Source: Clostridium algoriphilum (lineage in GTDB: Bacteria > Bacillota > Clostridia > Clostridiales > Clostridiaceae). From it: a DNA stretch of 34,642 bases. The stretch's first letter is position 1. Every line of letters starts with the position of its first letter. The DNA lies in assembly GCF_020443705.1 (NCBI RefSeq), contig NZ_JAIZZK010000035.1, forward strand, positions 1 to 34,642. The letters are read 5' to 3'. A program made the position numbers and the translations under genes. Of this stretch, positions 33,978 through 34,642 are shown piece after piece. The notes beneath the pieces were generated by a model. It searched no databases. It was not told the DNA's origin and worked only from the letters and a program-made list of their open reading frames with translations.

Positions 33978-34469
33978 TTGTCATACTTAATTTTAGTATC
34001 TAGTTTATTAACAGTTTTATTAATGATATTTTCAAAGAATGTTTTTTATAGCTATTATAAAGAAATAGATTTTAAAATAAAACAAAGATTAGATGTTATG
34101 TTGAAATTAGCTATTATTGCTCCCATAATTGTCTTAATTGTTATAGTTATATTAAATATTACTTATTTCAAAACTAAATTTAATATTAGGGTATCTCACG
34201 AATGGCTTCTATTAAGTTTTTGGGTTTGTTGTGTAATTTTTTATTACATTAGCGCCGAGATATCAAGAATAAAATCATTAATGATAATACTACCTGCCAT
34301 TGGAATGTTAATATCAATGGGTGTTGCAGTTTATTTAACACCACTACATATTTATGAAAACATATTTAAAGATACTAACTTAATAATTCCAAATTCATAT
34401 GGAGTAATTATGATTATAGTAGCTTATTATACAAACTATGCACTCCTAAAAAAAGGAGCCAAAAATTAA
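33978..34469 (+). CDS. 163-residue membrane protein of unknown function
   Basis: Four or five hydrophobic helices are visible: LILVSSLLTVLLMIF, LAIIAPIIVLIVIVILNI, WLLLSFWVCCVIFYYI, LMIILPAIGMLISMGVAVYL and SYGVIMIIVAYYTNYALL. Charged residues cluster in the first loop (YYKEIDFKIKQRLDVM) and in the basic tail. I do not recognise a family. The start is TTG 33978 behind AAGGAGGCG. A promoter with an operator-like repeat lies directly upstream, so it is probably individually regulated. Confidence 0.6.
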   Translation: MSYLILVSSLLTVLLMIFSKNVFYSYYKEIDFKIKQRLDVMLKLAIIAPIIVLIVIVILNITYFKTKFNIRVSHEWLLLSFWVCCVIFYYISAEISRIKSLMIILPAIGMLISMGVAVYLTPLHIYENIFKDTNLIIPNSYGVIMIIVAYYTNYALLKKGAKN

Positions 34470-34531
34470 TAGTTTTAAATTACAAGTAATACAACTTAAA
34501 ACACGAAAAAGGAAAGAAAACACCTACGAAA

Positions 34532-34560
34532 TGAACTGAACCATGGTTAATGGACACTAA
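34532..34560. mobile_element. Possible end of another IS3-type element
   Basis: TGAACTGAACCATGG...TGGACACTAA resembles the ends of IS3-family elements. Aligned with the right end of the IS in this window, 18 of 27 bases match, including TGAACTG and the GACA/TGTC block. The window stops 82 bases further on, so I cannot tell a whole element from a remnant. Confidence 0.35.
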
Positions 34561-34600
34561 AAATAAACCCCTACCATAGAATATCTTGAATTTACGTAAG

Positions 34601-34638
34601 CTGACACCGTTTTTCATATGGTGTCAGTTTTGTTTTTA
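34601..34638 (+). terminator. Intrinsic terminator at the window end
   Basis: CTGACACC and GGTGTCAG pair over 8 bp around an 11-nt loop, followed by TTTTGTTTTT. It may end the transcript of the 163-residue gene, or belong to the possible IS end before it. Confidence 0.75.
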
Positions 34639-34642
34639 GTTG

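Overview
This strongly AT-rich window has the look of a Clostridium-type Firmicutes chromosome. Genes carry AGGAGG-type ribosome sites and sometimes TTG starts. Regulation includes a T-box leader and a probable terminator-controlled eut leader. The gene content fits too: RocB, alanine dehydrogenase, EutABC, a 4-hydroxybutyrate-type CoA-transferase and an lmo0937-type small membrane protein. I cannot name the species. I see no rRNA, tRNA, CRISPR array or prophage.

Layout. (1) 295-7141 is a surface-glycan block: two glycosyltransferases on the minus strand, then a glycosyltransferase/methyltransferase fusion, UDP-glucose 4-epimerase (galE) and a GT4-type glycosyltransferase on the plus strand. 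(2) 7213-11113 (minus) holds three zinc-ribbon membrane proteins, two of them TcaA/YvbJ-like paralogues around a multi-spanning protein. (3) 11271-14401 (plus) is RocB plus an amino-acid permease. (4) 14453-18129 has a small secreted protein, a sodium symporter behind a T-box terminator, and a divergent radical SAM protein. (5) 18259-19886 (minus) is an Lrp-type regulator followed by alanine dehydrogenase. (6) 20197-26490 is an ethanolamine module: eutA-eutB-eutC and a metallo-beta-lactamase-fold hydrolase on the minus strand, with a divergent permease. (7) 26596-28940 has two tiny membrane proteins on either side of an apparently intact IS3/IS150-type element. (8) 29167-34642 is a mixed stretch: an acidic unknown protein, YqeY, a 63-residue membrane peptide, a PdaA-like lipoprotein deacetylase, a trypsin-like protease without a signal peptide, a CoA-transferase and a membrane protein. 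It ends in what may be the edge of another IS3-type element.

How the genes fit together. Much of the middle concerns amino-acid and amine nitrogen use: RocB with its permease, the T-box symporter, Ald with Lrp, and EutABC with its permease. Ethanolamine would enter through the permease and be split by EutBC to acetaldehyde and ammonia, with EutA reactivating the cobalamin enzyme. No microcompartment shell gene or aldehyde dehydrogenase lies beside it here.

The most interesting signals are regulatory. The T-box antiterminator/terminator sits under a well-formed promoter that leaves only about 90 nt upstream, too little for a canonical stem I. The eutA leader has an ANTAR-type hexaloop motif followed by a clear terminator. 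A cluster of TGTTA/TAACA-type repeats precedes a previously uncalled 40-residue membrane peptide. The IS interrupts the loop of a perfect 12-bp hairpin.
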